From Fictibacillus fluitans (GTDB lineage: Bacteria > Bacillota > Bacilli > Bacillales > Fictibacillaceae): a stretch of DNA of 64,000 nt. Where the stretch lies: NCBI RefSeq assembly GCF_030418125.1, contig NZ_JAUHTR010000003.1, forward strand, positions 62,001-126,000. The letters are read 5' to 3'. Below, one piece after another: positions 33,229-43,004 of this stretch; positions within the stretch are counted from its first letter, which is position 1; each line of letters opens with the position of its first letter. The position numbers and the translations under genes were made by a program. The notes beneath the pieces are model-generated. The model saw nothing but the letters and a program-made list of their open reading frames with translations. It searched no databases and was not told the origin of the DNA.

Positions 33229-35079
33229 ATGATACTGACGGGTAATGAGCTTCTCCCAAAGCTTGGCGTATTGAAAAAGTTAATTGATGTTATTCCTGAG
33301 TTCATCTGTTTGAAAAACCAGGAAGGCGAATGGCTTGAAGCCAATGAATTTGCATTACAAGTGTGCGGTGTCGACCGGTGTTCATATAAAGGCTTGCGAG
33401 CTGAAGAAACTTCCTGCTTCCTTAAGCCGGATACCATCCGGCGCTGCCGGGAAACAGACCAAAAAGCATGGGAAACGGGCCAGCCGATTAAAATCCAGGA
33501 GGAAGTGCTCCAAAAGGATGGTTCCTGTATTATTCTTGAATTGATTAAACAAGCAACCTTTGATGATGAGGGCAATCCTCTGTATTTGTTTGTAACGGGA
33601 CGCGATATCACCCAGCATAAAGAGAAGGAAGAAGAACTCAGTGTGGCCCTTGAATTATTGGAATCGGTTCTTGAAGGAACGACCGATGCGATACTGATTG
33701 TGGATACAAAGGAAAATCCGATCAAAGTGAACCATTCTTTTGAACATTTATTTGGCTGGAAAGAAGAAGATCTGATCTCTGGCAGAGTAGATATAGATGT
33801 GATTATCCCATCTGAATATAAACCCGAGTCAAAAAGTATTATGACCCTGCTGGCGGAAGGAAGCACTGTCCCTTCCTTTGAAACCCAGCGGGTGTGCAAA
33901 GAAGGAACAAGGATCGATGTTTCCATTTCTTTCTCGGCCATTCGAAATATGCAGGGAAAAGTTATCGGCTTTTGTTTAATTTACCGGGATATTACACCCC
34001 AAAAGAAAGCAGAGAGGGCGCTGCGGGAAAGTGAAGCCAAGTACCGGGTGATTGCTGAGCATTCCAAAGATTTGATTGCTGTGGCTGATCCATCGGGCAA
34101 ACTTCTGTACTGCTCACCTTCACATGAAGGATTGCTTGGGCTGACAGATGGGCTGGATGAATTGAATGAGGTTCTTTATTCAAGAATTCATCCGGATGAT
34201 TGGGAATTCCTGCGTGCCACGTTTGCCAAAGCGAGAAGCCGGAAGAAACCCTTTACGTTTGAATTCCGGCTGAAAATATACAGTGGGGACTGGGTGGTTA
34301 TGGAAACCAACGCCGTCCCGGTTTTAAACGAATGGGATGAGATTGAGAGTTATGTAACCATTGCTCGGGATATAACGGCAACCAAAGAGACCGAAGAGCT
34401 TATAAGGAAATCAGAGAAGCTGTCTGTTCTGGGCGAGCTCGCGGCAGGTGTCGCTCACGAAATCCGCAATCCTCTTACATCGCTTATCGGCTTTGCCCAG
34501 CTGCTAAAGGAATCTGATGAGGAAATGAAGGATCGATATATTGGAATTATGCTGACTGAATTAAAGCGGATCAATGATATTGTCGGTGAGCTGATGCTCG
34601 TTGCCAAGCCCCAGGCCGTTCATTTTGAAAACAGTTCCCTGAAAGACATGCTCGAGAGCGTGGTGCGGCTCCTGGATACACAGGCCATTATAAAAAATGT
34701 CCAAATTAAGCTGAACACATTTGGGGAAATCCCACCTGTTTATTGTGTGGAAAATCAATTGAAGCAGCTTTTTATTAACCTCTTAAAAAATTCAATCGAA
34801 GCCATGGACAAGGGGGGACTCATCAAGCTGACCCTTACAAGAAGCAAAGGAAATGTGATTGTGGAAATGGTGGACCAGGGTTCGGGAATCCCGAGGGACC
34901 GGCTTGAAAAACTGGGTGAGCCCTTTTATACCACAAAGGAAAAAGGAACAGGTCTTGGATTAATGGTATGCTATAAAATCGTTAAAGAACATTTTGGACA
35001 AATCCACTTTGAAAGTGAAGAAGGAAAAGGAACGAAGGTTCAAGTCAAGCTGCCCATTTATCCCCTTTCCGTCGTTTAA
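33229..35079 (+). CDS. multi-PAS sensor histidine kinase (sporulation-kinase type)
   Basis: A 616-residue soluble kinase without membrane helices. Three PAS domains lie at about 15-125, 138-262 and 272-390, each ending in a PAC-like RDIT stretch. HisKA follows with phospho-acceptor His410 in AAGVAHEIRNPLTS, then HATPase_c with the N box NQLKQLFINLLKNSIEAM (about 508-525) and G boxes DQGSGIP and TGLGL. No response regulator is adjacent, as is typical for orphan kinases feeding the Spo0A phosphorelay (KinA/KinE-like). ATG 33229 is 9 bases after GAGGGTG. Confidence 0.9.
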   Translation: MILTGNELLPKLGVLKKLIDVIPEFICLKNQEGEWLEANEFALQVCGVDRCSYKGLRAEETSCFLKPDTIRRCRETDQKAWETGQPIKIQEEVLQKDGSCIILELIKQATFDDEGNPLYLFVTGRDITQHKEKEEELSVALELLESVLEGTTDAILIVDTKENPIKVNHSFEHLFGWKEEDLISGRVDIDVIIPSEYKPESKSIMTLLAEGSTVPSFETQRVCKEGTRIDVSISFSAIRNMQGKVIGFCLIYRDITPQKKAERALRESEAKYRVIAEHSKDLIAVADPSGKLLYCSPSHEGLLGLTDGLDELNEVLYSRIHPDDWEFLRATFAKARSRKKPFTFEFRLKIYSGDWVVMETNAVPVLNEWDEIESYVTIARDITATKETEELIRKSEKLSVLGELAAGVAHEIRNPLTSLIGFAQLLKESDEEMKDRYIGIMLTELKRINDIVGELMLVAKPQAVHFENSSLKDMLESVVRLLDTQAIIKNVQIKLNTFGEIPPVYCVENQLKQLFINLLKNSIEAMDKGGLIKLTLTRSKGNVIVEMVDQGSGIPRDRLEKLGEPFYTTKEKGTGLGLMVCYKIVKEHFGQIHFESEEGKGTKVQVKLPIYPLSVV

Positions 35080-35127
35080 AAAAGGCTAAAGAGGACATAC
35101 TGGTTGCTAAAAAGGCAGGAACTTTGT

Positions 35128-35388
35128 ATGTCTCCTTACCGAATTTTTTTCGTTTACCGCATTCATGATTTAAATTATCTTCATGTACACGGAATGGAAA
35201 TGGGCTCCAAGAAGCTGTTTACTGTTCTCATCTATTCACCGAACGATTCCATTGATCTTTCCGTTCAGACCAGCCATTTGCCGGCAGACCTCCTGTCTGT
35301 GCTGGAGGAGGAAAAGACCAGAATTAATCAGGGATATTATGATTTGGCCCAGTGGGAATATCAATCGTACAATGAACAACTTCATTAA
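35128..35388 (+). CDS. hypothetical protein
   Basis: An 86-residue soluble protein starting at ATG 35128 after AGGCAGGAAC, 48 bases behind the kinase and before a terminator, so probably cotranscribed with it. It is rich in Tyr, His and Leu and has an amphipathic C-terminal helix (LLSVLEEEKTRINQGYYDLAQWEYQ). I do not recognise it. A partner or modulator of the kinase is possible from position only. Confidence 0.65.
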   Translation: MSPYRIFFVYRIHDLNYLHVHGMEMGSKKLFTVLIYSPNDSIDLSVQTSHLPADLLSVLEEEKTRINQGYYDLAQWEYQSYNEQLH

Positions 35389-35405
35389 AGGCTAAGCTCA
35401 TTTGG

Positions 35406-35447
35406 AAAACCAAAAGCACCTTGTTGAAAGGCGCTTTTGGTTTTTTG
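35406..35447 (+). terminator. intrinsic terminator
   Basis: AACCAAAAGC/GCTTTTGGTT stem followed by six T. Confidence 0.9.
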
Positions 35448-35517
35448 TGACTCATTTTTCTTGAATGGTTTTTTCATTTATAATAGCTTTATTGCCGATT
35501 TATGAGGGGGAACCACC

Positions 35518-35946
35518 ATGGAAGAGGACTCGCTTCGAATCATTGAACAAGAAATTGCGCTTCTGGTAAGGCTGACTACTGCACACAGTCCAAGACTCGG
35601 GGATTTGGACCGTTCTGAATATCTTATATTAAGCGAACTGGACAAAAACGGTACGCTGGCTATTAATATATTGGCAGAAGAATTAAAATTGAATCTTTCC
35701 ACAGCCAGCAGGCAGGTAGCGTCACTTGAGAGAAAAAATTACATAAGGCGTTTTCCTGACCCGCAAAATGGAAGGATCAGCAGGCTCGAAGTGACTGAAA
35801 CAGGTTTGAAATCTCTCAGAAAGGTTCAGCAAGCAAGATATAATGCTTATGAGGAAGTGCTCAGTGAGTGGCAGGCTGATGAATTGAAAGCGCTGGAAGG
35901 GAATTTGAAGCGATTAAACCGCGATTTTAAAAATTGGAAAAGATAA
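35518..35946 (+). CDS. MarR-family transcription regulator
   Basis: A 142-residue winged-helix repressor. The HTH covers about 52-75 (LAINILAEELKLNLSTASRQVASLE) and the wing about 76-95 (RKNYIRRFPDPQNGRISRLEVT). It has its own terminator and precedes an MFS pump gene whose leader contains a perfect palindrome. It most likely represses the pump operon, with a drug-like or phenolic ligand releasing it; that is inference. Confidence 0.9.
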   Translation: MEEDSLRIIEQEIALLVRLTTAHSPRLGDLDRSEYLILSELDKNGTLAINILAEELKLNLSTASRQVASLERKNYIRRFPDPQNGRISRLEVTETGLKSLRKVQQARYNAYEEVLSEWQADELKALEGNLKRLNRDFKNWKR

Positions 35947-35981
35947 AAGACAATGGCAAGGCAGGCCATTGTCTTTTTTTT
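35947..35981 (+). terminator. intrinsic terminator
   Basis: AAGACAATGGC/GCCATTGTCTT stem followed by T run after the MarR gene. Confidence 0.88.
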
Positions 35982-36017
35982 GCTCTTGATTAGTTGCTTT
36001 TTTTGGGCGGCTGCTTA

Positions 36018-36061
36018 TATAATATAACTTGTGTTTTACAACTTGTATTATACAAGTTGTA
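36018..36061 (+). promoter_or_regulatory. pump-operon promoter with palindromic operator
   Basis: TATAAT at 36018-36023 (TTGCTT 18 bases before it) is followed by a perfect inverted repeat: TACAACTTGTA at 36037-36047 and its complement at 36051-36061, around TTA. A further half site AACTTGTG starts at 36027. Size and symmetry fit MarR binding just downstream of the -10. Confidence 0.75.
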
Positions 36062-36085
36062 AAAAATCGGGAGGAGGAGAGAAAG

Positions 36086-37699
36086 ATGCAACAGGATAAA
36101 AAAAGAATCAGTGTACCGAGACACTTGATTATTTCTCTTTTGACCATTCTCGCGATCGGGCCGCAATATTTTCTTAATTTATCGTATACCGTAAACCAAA
36201 TGATTATTCAGAATGGATTGAACCTGAGTACCAATCAGATGGCGGTTCCATCCATTTTGTCCAACCTTGCGTTTGCGCTGGGCGTGCCCGTTGGACGTGT
36301 GCTATCCCTGAAATACGGGGTGCGGAGAATTTATTTGCTGTTTATTTTTATCTTTTTGGCTGGGTCCATGACCGATATTTTTTCTGCTGGCCTTGATACA
36401 CTGATCGTGGGGAGAACGGTCCAGGGGTTAAGTGCAGGTATACTTTTTCTGACGATTCTGCCGGTAAAGCTGCGGTCGTTTCCCAATCATGTCCGCCACT
36501 GGTTTTTGTTTTTCGTGATCAGCGGGCTTTTCGGTTCATCTGCGGTTGGTGCCTTGTTTGGAGCATTGTCATTAAATGCAGATGCCTGGCGCTGGCTGTT
36601 TGTATTAAATATATTTTCTTCAATAGTATGTCTGCTTGTTGGAGCGTCAAGTTTGCCAAAGCCTGAAGAGGATCAGCAGGAACCCTATCATATTGACAAG
36701 ACCGGCGTATTTATTTTGACGCTCACAATGGCAGTCCTGGCGATTCCGCTGATTCACCTGCAGGAAGAAGGTTTTTCTTCCTATCTGGTATGGCCATTTT
36801 TACTGGCTGCTTTATTCTTGCTGGTTTTATTTATCACAATTGACTGGCAGGTGGAGAACCCTCTTGTTCCTTTCAGGGCGCTTTGGAATGCAAAACCGAT
36901 TTCCGGAACCTTAATGGCTGTGTCAGCACATATTTCGTTGATTGTTGCGCTGGCGGGCATCAACGGTATTCTCCGTAATAATATGGATCTTCCATTTTCT
37001 TATTTGTCCCTGGTTTATGGATGGTTCTTTATCGGTATTGTGGCAACTGCTCTCTTCAGCACCTTCTTTTACGACAAATGGGGAGCGGGCATTCTCGGAA
37101 TTATTGGTTCACTTCTCGTCATTTATATTGGTATGGAGTGGCGGAACCTTAATCCTTCTGTCTCCATCCATACACAGTATTTCCAGGTGGCATGCCTCGG
37201 AAGTGGAGTGAGTATGGTGCTTGTATCAGGGGCACTGGGTACGGCTCTCGCTGGTGATCTGCATCAGGCGTCTATGCGTTCCGTTTCACTGCACTTTATC
37301 CGAAATTTCCTTGGTGCACTTACAGCTCCATTTCTGGGATGGTATGCCTATATGAAAAATGCCGTTCACTATGAAACGGTTCGTGAACAGGTGGATGGCA
37401 TGAATCCGGAAGTCAATTCAGAACTGGCCCGGATGATTCGTACCTTTATCCAACAGGGCATGTCAGCTGCGGAGGCAAAAAGCATGGCCGCATACTCACT
37501 TATTGCCAATGCCAAACGATCGGCCATATTAGGCGCCTATCATGATTTGTTTACCATTTTTGTGTGTCTGGGATTCATCATGCTGGCGGCTTCCGTTGGT
37601 AAGACAGTGACGGGAAAAGGCCGGTCTCTTGTGAAAAAAGAAAAACGGCTGCTTCTTCCCTCACCCCGTGAGGACCAGCAGTCCCGGGATGCATCATAA
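36086..37699 (+). CDS. MFS transporter, DHA2 (14-helix) drug-efflux type
   Basis: A 537-residue membrane protein with about 14 helices. The first half contains the GVPVGRVLSLKYGVRR loop and RTVQGLSAGILFLTILP, corresponding to MFS motifs A and C-like segments of EmrB-type pumps, with variations. GAGGAG precedes ATG 36086. It is followed 21 bases later by an HlyD/EmrA-type adaptor, the usual pairing of EmrB and EmrA. Regulation by the upstream MarR protein is likely. Confidence 0.87.
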   Translation: MQQDKKRISVPRHLIISLLTILAIGPQYFLNLSYTVNQMIIQNGLNLSTNQMAVPSILSNLAFALGVPVGRVLSLKYGVRRIYLLFIFIFLAGSMTDIFSAGLDTLIVGRTVQGLSAGILFLTILPVKLRSFPNHVRHWFLFFVISGLFGSSAVGALFGALSLNADAWRWLFVLNIFSSIVCLLVGASSLPKPEEDQQEPYHIDKTGVFILTLTMAVLAIPLIHLQEEGFSSYLVWPFLLAALFLLVLFITIDWQVENPLVPFRALWNAKPISGTLMAVSAHISLIVALAGINGILRNNMDLPFSYLSLVYGWFFIGIVATALFSTFFYDKWGAGILGIIGSLLVIYIGMEWRNLNPSVSIHTQYFQVACLGSGVSMVLVSGALGTALAGDLHQASMRSVSLHFIRNFLGALTAPFLGWYAYMKNAVHYETVREQVDGMNPEVNSELARMIRTFIQQGMSAAEAKSMAAYSLIANAKRSAILGAYHDLFTIFVCLGFIMLAASVGKTVTGKGRSLVKKEKRLLLPSPREDQQSRDAS

Positions 37700-37720
37700 A
37701 GAAAAAGGGAGATGACAGGA

Positions 37721-38356
37721 ATGAAAAAAGGGCGTTTGATTTTTGCCAACACAGTTGGGATTGTAGTTGTTTTAGCCTTAATCGCAGTTTGCTTCTACTA
37801 CTACTATCAGGGTCAAAACTATGTAAAAACAGATGAAGCAACCGTAACCACCGATTTTACCCAAATTGTCTCACCCGTAACAGGAAAACTGAACGGCTGG
37901 AAAGAAGAAGAAGGAGACAAGGTGGAAATGGGCAAGCAGCTGGCCAGTGTTTCAGGAGAGGAAAAATATCTTCCGGTTACCGCTGAACAAGGCGGTACCA
38001 TAATAAAAAGCGCAGTGAAAGATCAACAGATGGTACAAGCTGGAGAAGTATTGGCACAAACTGCAGACCGGAACCATTTATTTGTCACAGCCAATATTAA
38101 GGAAACCGAATTAGCGGATATTAAAAAGGGAGATAAAGTGGATATCACCGTAGACGGCGATTCGGATGTGAAGTTTGAAGGGAAAGTGGAGAAAATCGGC
38201 TATGCAGCCAACTCTGTGTTCTCACAATTGCCTTCACAAAATTCAGGTGGCAACTATACAAAGGTAACGCAAAAAGTTGCAGTTAAAATCTCTATTGAAA
38301 ATCCTTCAGACAAAGTACTCCCTGGCATGAACGCTGAGGTTAAATTATCCATTTAA
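37721..38356 (+). CDS. HlyD/EmrA-type membrane fusion protein
   Basis: A 211-residue protein with one N-terminal membrane helix (about 8-28), a biotinyl/lipoyl-like barrel (KTDEATVTTDFTQIVSPVTGKL to EGDKVEMGKQL, about 38-75) and a beta-barrel part ending KVLPGMNAEVKLSI. It lacks the long coiled-coil hairpin of Gram-negative EmrA, as expected in a bacterium without outer membrane. ATG 37721 is 8 bases from GGGAG; ATG 37712 overlaps that site. It works with the preceding MFS pump. Confidence 0.88.
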   Translation: MKKGRLIFANTVGIVVVLALIAVCFYYYYQGQNYVKTDEATVTTDFTQIVSPVTGKLNGWKEEEGDKVEMGKQLASVSGEEKYLPVTAEQGGTIIKSAVKDQQMVQAGEVLAQTADRNHLFVTANIKETELADIKKGDKVDITVDGDSDVKFEGKVEKIGYAANSVFSQLPSQNSGGNYTKVTQKVAVKISIENPSDKVLPGMNAEVKLSI

Positions 38357-38373
38357 TTATATTGCTTGATTTA

Positions 38374-38406
38374 GAAAGACCCCCTCCTGGACGGAAGGGG
38401 TCTTTA
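38374..38406 (+). terminator. intrinsic terminator
   Basis: AAGACCCC/GGGGTCTT stem followed by T-rich sequence after the HlyD-type gene. Confidence 0.85.
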
Positions 38407-38409
38407 AAA

Positions 38410-38478
38410 TTATCTTCTTCTTTTTACAAACAGGTAAATGAGAATGACGACGAGTATGAGAATGATCAGAGTTTTCAC
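38410..38478 (-). CDS. 22-residue hydrophobic membrane peptide
   Basis: GTG 38478 lies 9 bases after AAAGGA and opens a frame of 22 codons: Met-Lys-Thr, then a run of Leu/Ile/Val (about 4-18), then Val-Lys-Arg-Arg-Arg before TAA. This is a perfect single membrane helix with a positive inside end. Bacillus genomes hold many such peptides. Coding is inferred from the ribosome site and the composition only. Confidence 0.4.
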   Translation of the reverse strand: MKTLIILILVVILIYLFVKRRR

Positions 38479-38547
38479 GTATAGAGTCCTTTCTTTTTCA
38501 CAATGATTTCTACTCTATCTTTACCCTGCGTGCCTTCTCTTTAACCT

Positions 38548-39924
38548 TTAAAATAAAACCTTCCCTGGATTCATGATATTGTTCGGGTCAAACTGCTGCT
38601 TGATCATTTTCATCAGCGGCAATGTGTCGCTGTGCTCCTGCCGAAGATATTTCATTTTTCCAATGCCGATTCCGTGTTCGCCGGAACAGCTTCCTTTTTT
38701 GGAAAGTGCATATTCCACAATTCTTTCGTTGATCCGGTTTGCTTTTTTCGTTTCTTCGTCGCTGTTTTTATCAAACATGATAATGGAATGGAAATTGCCG
38801 TCTCCTACGTGGCCGAGCACACCGCCAGGCAAGCCCTCATTTTCAATCAGCTCACGCGCATAGACGACGGCACCGGTTAATTCTGAAAGGGGCACAACTA
38901 CATCCGTCAGCATCATTTCCCTTCCGGAAAAGCCGTGCTTAAACGCATAAGCCAGGTTATGACGCGCTTCCCAGAGCTTTGCCTTTTTGATGGAATCGGT
39001 TTCGAAAACCAGTTCTTCAGAACCATTGGCTGAAAGCAGTTCTTCTGCAAAAGCAACATCCTGGGCAATTCCGCCTTCATTGCCATGAAATTCAAGAAAA
39101 AGGGTGGGTTTCTCGGGATAGGAGGTATCGCTGTGACTGTTCACCTGGCGAATGGAGGGTTCGTCCACCAGCTCCACGCGCGATAAAGAATTTCCTGAAG
39201 ACAATAACGATACAGCTCCGTCAACTGCTTCTTTCACACTCGGAAAAACGGCTCTGCCAGCCACAGTTGTCTCAGGAATGCCGTATATCTTCAGGGTGAG
39301 TTCTGTAAACACACCAAGTGTTCCCTCAGATCCAACGAAAAGGCCAGTGAGATGGTAGCCTGATGAAGATTTCGCCGCCAAACCTCCTGTATGAATGATG
39401 GTACCATCGGCAAGAACGACTTCGAGGTCTCTGACCTGGGGACGCATGATGCCGTAGCGGACGCTTGTAGTGCCGCTTGCATTGGTGGCTGCCATTCCGC
39501 CAAGAGTTGCATCTGCTCCGGGGTCTACCGGAAAGAACAGCCCGTATTTCTTTAAAGCCTGATTCAGCTGTGTCCGGGTTACTCCCGGCTGAACCTTGAC
39601 CAGAAAATCTTCGGGCCTGACCTCCAGCACCTTGTTCATATTTTGAAAGTTAATGGAGATGCCGCCTTGCAAAGGAATGCAGTGACCTTCAAGACTGGAC
39701 CCGACGCCAAACGGAACGACAGGAATTTTATGTTCATTGGCGAATGTTACTATAGAAGAAACTTCTTCGGCTGAGTTTGGAAACACAACGACTTCTGGAA
39801 GCACAGGAGAATGATGAGATTCATCCTTGCTGTGCTGGCGAAGAATGGTTTCATTGCATGTGGCCCTTTTTTCATCCGTTAGTTTTTTCATTTCCATAAG
39901 TAAATCCTCATGTGTTGCCTGCAT
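38548..39924 (-). CDS. FAD-linked oxidase, GlcD / D-lactate dehydrogenase type
   Basis: A 458-residue flavoprotein of the vanillyl-alcohol-oxidase fold. The FAD-binding part has VVPFGVGSSLEGHCIPLQGG (about 69-88) and VDPGADATLGGMAATNASGT (about 132-151); the cap/C-terminal part ends with CSGEHGIGIGKM (about 420-431), where the His is a metal/flavin site residue of this group. It oxidises glycolate or D-lactate to glyoxylate or pyruvate. The partner subunits GlcE/GlcF are absent, which favours the single-subunit D-lactate dehydrogenase reading. GGAGG precedes the ATG. Confidence 0.9.
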   Translation of the reverse strand: MQATHEDLLMEMKKLTDEKRATCNETILRQHSKDESHHSPVLPEVVVFPNSAEEVSSIVTFANEHKIPVVPFGVGSSLEGHCIPLQGGISINFQNMNKVLEVRPEDFLVKVQPGVTRTQLNQALKKYGLFFPVDPGADATLGGMAATNASGTTSVRYGIMRPQVRDLEVVLADGTIIHTGGLAAKSSSGYHLTGLFVGSEGTLGVFTELTLKIYGIPETTVAGRAVFPSVKEAVDGAVSLLSSGNSLSRVELVDEPSIRQVNSHSDTSYPEKPTLFLEFHGNEGGIAQDVAFAEELLSANGSEELVFETDSIKKAKLWEARHNLAYAFKHGFSGREMMLTDVVVPLSELTGAVVYARELIENEGLPGGVLGHVGDGNFHSIIMFDKNSDEETKKANRINERIVEYALSKKGSCSGEHGIGIGKMKYLRQEHSDTLPLMKMIKQQFDPNNIMNPGKVLF

Positions 39925-40053
39925 GTAAAAATCCTCCCTTAGGTGTATGTTGATTATTCTCTTCTTAGGGTAATTTAGAGATGAAAAGCCAAAATCCTTT
40001 TTATTCTGTTAAAAAGACAAAAATCAGCCAACACTATTAGGTGAGGTGATGAC

Positions 40054-40566
40054 ATGAAAAAATGGCTGTTCATACTTAGTTTTACACTGCTTTTAACCGC
40101 ATGCGGGACATCGGAAAAAAAGGAAGCGGACAAGGGGGAGCCAGTCATGGGAGACGGAAATAAACAGGAGCAGCACCAGAACAAGCCCGGCAGGGACCAT
40201 AGCGGGGGAATCGTTGCAGGATCCATTGAACTAAAGCTGTCGGTAATGGAGCAAAAAACAGGCAGCACGCTCATGCGTTACGAGCTGAAGAATCAGACGG
40301 AGCAAGTAAAAATCTTTGAATTTACAAGCGGGAAAAAGTTTGATTACATCATTACAGATAAAAACGGGAAAAAGGTTTATCAGTATTCACAGGATCACAT
40401 GTTTACCCAGTCCCTTTCAAAAATCACCCTGAAACAGGGAGAAGTATTTACGCAGGACATTATGGTGAAAAACTTGCCGGCAGGGACCTACACCATAGAA
40501 ATATGGCTGACTGCGAAAAATGAAGAGAACAACTACAGACAGAAAAAGATGTTTGAAATACAGTGA
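40054..40566 (+). CDS. lipoprotein with BsuPI-type (intracellular proteinase inhibitor) domain
   Basis: A 170-residue lipoprotein: signal peptide with lipobox LLTAC (Cys17), a hydrophilic Lys/Glu/Gln linker (about 20-55), and a BsuPI domain (about 60-170: LKLSVMEQKTGSTLMRYELKNQTEQVKIFEFTSG and YQYSQDHMFTQSL are typical). In B. subtilis the domain inhibits the protease IspA; on a lipoprotein the target must be outside, so inhibition here is inference. GAGGTGATG precedes the start. Own terminator. Confidence 0.85.
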   Translation: MKKWLFILSFTLLLTACGTSEKKEADKGEPVMGDGNKQEQHQNKPGRDHSGGIVAGSIELKLSVMEQKTGSTLMRYELKNQTEQVKIFEFTSGKKFDYIITDKNGKKVYQYSQDHMFTQSLSKITLKQGEVFTQDIMVKNLPAGTYTIEIWLTAKNEENNYRQKKMFEIQ

Positions 40567-40596
40567 GGATCCGCTCTTTATGAGCGGATTTTTTTA
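40567..40596 (+). terminator. intrinsic terminator
   Basis: ATCCGCTC-TTTAT-GAGCGGAT followed by seven T. Confidence 0.9.
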
Positions 40597-40703
40597 TGCC
40601 GCACAGAGCAGTGCAGATTGATTGATTTTTTATTTCTTCCGCAGTACACTCATAAAAACAACGAACTTTAAATAAGCAAATATCATTTTTTTGAGCAAAG
40701 GAC

Positions 40704-40765
40704 TTGAAAGTCAAAGAAGGTCAAAGTATAATATAGACATAAGGTCAAAGATAGTCAAAGTCAAA
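40704..40765 (+). promoter_or_regulatory. clpE promoter with CtsR operators
   Basis: SigA promoter TTGAAA (40704-40709), 17 bases, TATAAT (40727-40732). CtsR direct repeats AGTCAAA-GAA-GGTCAAA (40709-40725) lie between the elements and GGTCAAA-GAT-AGTCAAA (40743-40759) follows, with one more AGTCAAA at 40759-40765. Repression would be lifted by heat or protein stress. Confidence 0.93.
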
Positions 40766-40799
40766 CAAAGGCCAACTATTTTAAAGGAGGACATGCTTT

Positions 40800-42950
40800 A
40801 TGAAATGTGAACAATGTAAAGTGAATCCTGCGACAATTCAAATGAACGTTTCTTTTAACCAACATAAACAACAATTAACACTATGTGCAGATTGCTATCA
40901 TAAAATTACTCAATCCATGAATACAACAGGGGGTATGAATCCTATGAACCAATTTTCATCCTTCGATGATTTCTTTAAACAAATGATGAACAACGGCATG
41001 AACTCCGGATTTTCCGGCAAGCAGTCCCAGCAAGCCCAGCAGCAAGGCGGGGGCAGGGGTGGAGGCTTCCTTGATCAATTCGGCCGCAACATCAGCCAGG
41101 CTGCAAAAGCCGGCCTCGTTGACCCTGTGATTGGCCGTCAGGAAGAAATAAACCGTGTGATCGAAATTTTGAACCGAAGAAATAAGAACAATCCTGTTCT
41201 TATTGGGGAACCGGGGGTTGGTAAGACAGCCATAGCTGAAGGATTGGCATTAAAAATTGCCGAAGGTGCGGTTCCGGCTAAACTTCAATCCAAGGAAGTC
41301 TACTTGCTTGATGTAGCTTCTCTTGTTGCGGATACAGGCATTCGCGGACAATTTGAAGAGCGGATGAAGCAGCTGATTGCAGAGCTTCAAAAACGTAAAA
41401 ATATCATTTTGTTCATTGACGAGATCCACCAAATTGTCGGTGCGGGTTCAGCCGAGGGATCCATGGACGCCGGCAACATCTTAAAACCGGCACTTGCCCG
41501 CGGTGAACTTCAGCTTGTAGGGGCAACCACACTGAAAGAGTACCGCAAAATTGAAAAAGACGCAGCACTGGAGCGCCGGTTCCAGCCGGTCATCGTAAAT
41601 GAGCCAACTCCTGAAAAAGCATTTGAAATTCTTAAAGGTCTTGCTCCAAAATATGAGCAGTACCATGAAGTAACGTTTTCAGAAGATGTATTAAAAGCAT
41701 GTGTTAACTTGTCCCACCGCTATATCCAGGATCGTTTCCTTCCGGATAAAGCGATCGATCTTATGGACGAAGCAGGCTCTAAAATCAATTTGCTGCACTC
41801 AGGCAATGAAATTTCTTCCATTGAAGAACGCTTAGAAGAAATTTCAAAAGAAAAAGAACAGGCAGCAATGAATGAAAACTATGAGCTTGCTGCAAAACTT
41901 AGACAGGAAGAGCTTCAATTGCAGGGGAAATTAACCGAAAACGAAGGCAAAGAAAAAGCTGCCGTTACACTTGAAGACATCCAGTCTATCGTTGAGCAAA
42001 AAACAGGTATTCCTGTTAGAAAGCTTCAGGAAGACGAACAGGCAAAAATGAAGGATTTGGCGAAGAACCTTTCCCAAAAAGTCATCGGCCAGCAAGAAGC
42101 AGTTGAAAAAGTATCCAAAGCGATCCGCCGAAGCCGTGCAGGTCTGAAAGCGAAGAACCGTCCAATCGGATCCTTCCTCTTCGTCGGTCCGACTGGGGTG
42201 GGTAAAACTGAATTGACCAAGTCACTCGCAGAAGAATTATTTGGTGACAGGGAAGCCATGATCCGTCTGGATATGAGTGAATACATGGAGAAACATGCCG
42301 TGTCCAAGCTTATCGGTTCACCTCCTGGATATGTCGGTCACGATGAAGCAGGACAATTAACTGAAATGGTCCGCCGCAAGCCTTACAGCATCATTTTGCT
42401 GGATGAAATCGAAAAGGCGCATCCCGATGTACAGCACATGTTCCTGCAAATCCTTGAGGATGGCCGCTTAACTGACAGCCAGGGCCGTACCGTATCCTTT
42501 AAAGATACAGTCATCATCATGACAAGCAATGCCGGCAGCGGTGTAAAGCAAACCAAGAAATTAGGATTTACCAACGAAATCGCGGAAGTACAAAAAGAAA
42601 CCAGTATTCTTGATGCGATTGGTTCCTACTTTAAGCCGGAATTCCTGAACCGTTTTGACAGCATTGTACAGTTCCAGTCTCTAAAAGAAGGCGATCTGGT
42701 ACAAATTGTTGATCTCATGCTTGCCGATCTCAAAGAAAATCTTGTGGAACAGGGAATTACAATTGAGTTTACGGATGAAGCGAAGAAGAAAATTGCTGAA
42801 TTGGGCTATCACCCAGCATTCGGTGCAAGACCTTTGCGCAGGGTGATTCAGGAAAAAGTAGAAGATGCCGTCGCAGATTTGTTATTGGATCAAGAAGACA
42901 GCAAAGAGTTAAGAGTGGATGTTCGTGAAAATGAATTAGTCGTAGAATAA
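40800..42950 (+). CDS. clpE: ATP-dependent Clp protease ATP-binding subunit ClpE
   Basis: A 716-residue AAA+ unfoldase. The N-terminal zinc finger has Cys3, Cys6, Cys29 and Cys32, which sets ClpE apart from ClpC. The linker (about 40-85) is Met/Gln/Gly-rich. The first AAA+ domain has Walker [10 protein letters not shown] (136-144); a UVR-like coiled coil (about 350-390) follows; the second AAA+ domain has Walker [10 protein letters not shown] (463-471) and the ClpP-docking region after it. It delivers misfolded and CtsR-type substrates to ClpP. AAAGGAGG precedes the ATG and two CtsR boxes control it. Confidence 0.96.
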   Translation: MKCEQCKVNPATIQMNVSFNQHKQQLTLCADCYHKITQSMNTTGGMNPMNQFSSFDDFFKQMMNNGMNSGFSGKQSQQAQQQGGGRGGGFLDQFGRNISQAAKAGLVDPVIGRQEEINRVIEILNRRNKNNPVLIGEPGVGKTAIAEGLALKIAEGAVPAKLQSKEVYLLDVASLVADTGIRGQFEERMKQLIAELQKRKNIILFIDEIHQIVGAGSAEGSMDAGNILKPALARGELQLVGATTLKEYRKIEKDAALERRFQPVIVNEPTPEKAFEILKGLAPKYEQYHEVTFSEDVLKACVNLSHRYIQDRFLPDKAIDLMDEAGSKINLLHSGNEISSIEERLEEISKEKEQAAMNENYELAAKLRQEELQLQGKLTENEGKEKAAVTLEDIQSIVEQKTGIPVRKLQEDEQAKMKDLAKNLSQKVIGQQEAVEKVSKAIRRSRAGLKAKNRPIGSFLFVGPTGVGKTELTKSLAEELFGDREAMIRLDMSEYMEKHAVSKLIGSPPGYVGHDEAGQLTEMVRRKPYSIILLDEIEKAHPDVQHMFLQILEDGRLTDSQGRTVSFKDTVIIMTSNAGSGVKQTKKLGFTNEIAEVQKETSILDAIGSYFKPEFLNRFDSIVQFQSLKEGDLVQIVDLMLADLKENLVEQGITIEFTDEAKKKIAELGYHPAFGARPLRRVIQEKVEDAVADLLLDQEDSKELRVDVRENELVVE

Positions 42951-42952
42951 AA

Positions 42953-42986
42953 AAGAGCCATGCGTTCAGCGCATGGCTTTTTTGTA
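42953..42986. terminator. bidirectional terminator
   Basis: AGCCATGCG/CGCATGGCT stem flanked by A and T runs between clpE and the leftward toxin-like gene. Confidence 0.9.
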
Positions 42987-43004
42987 TAATTATGTGGGCA
43001 AAAC

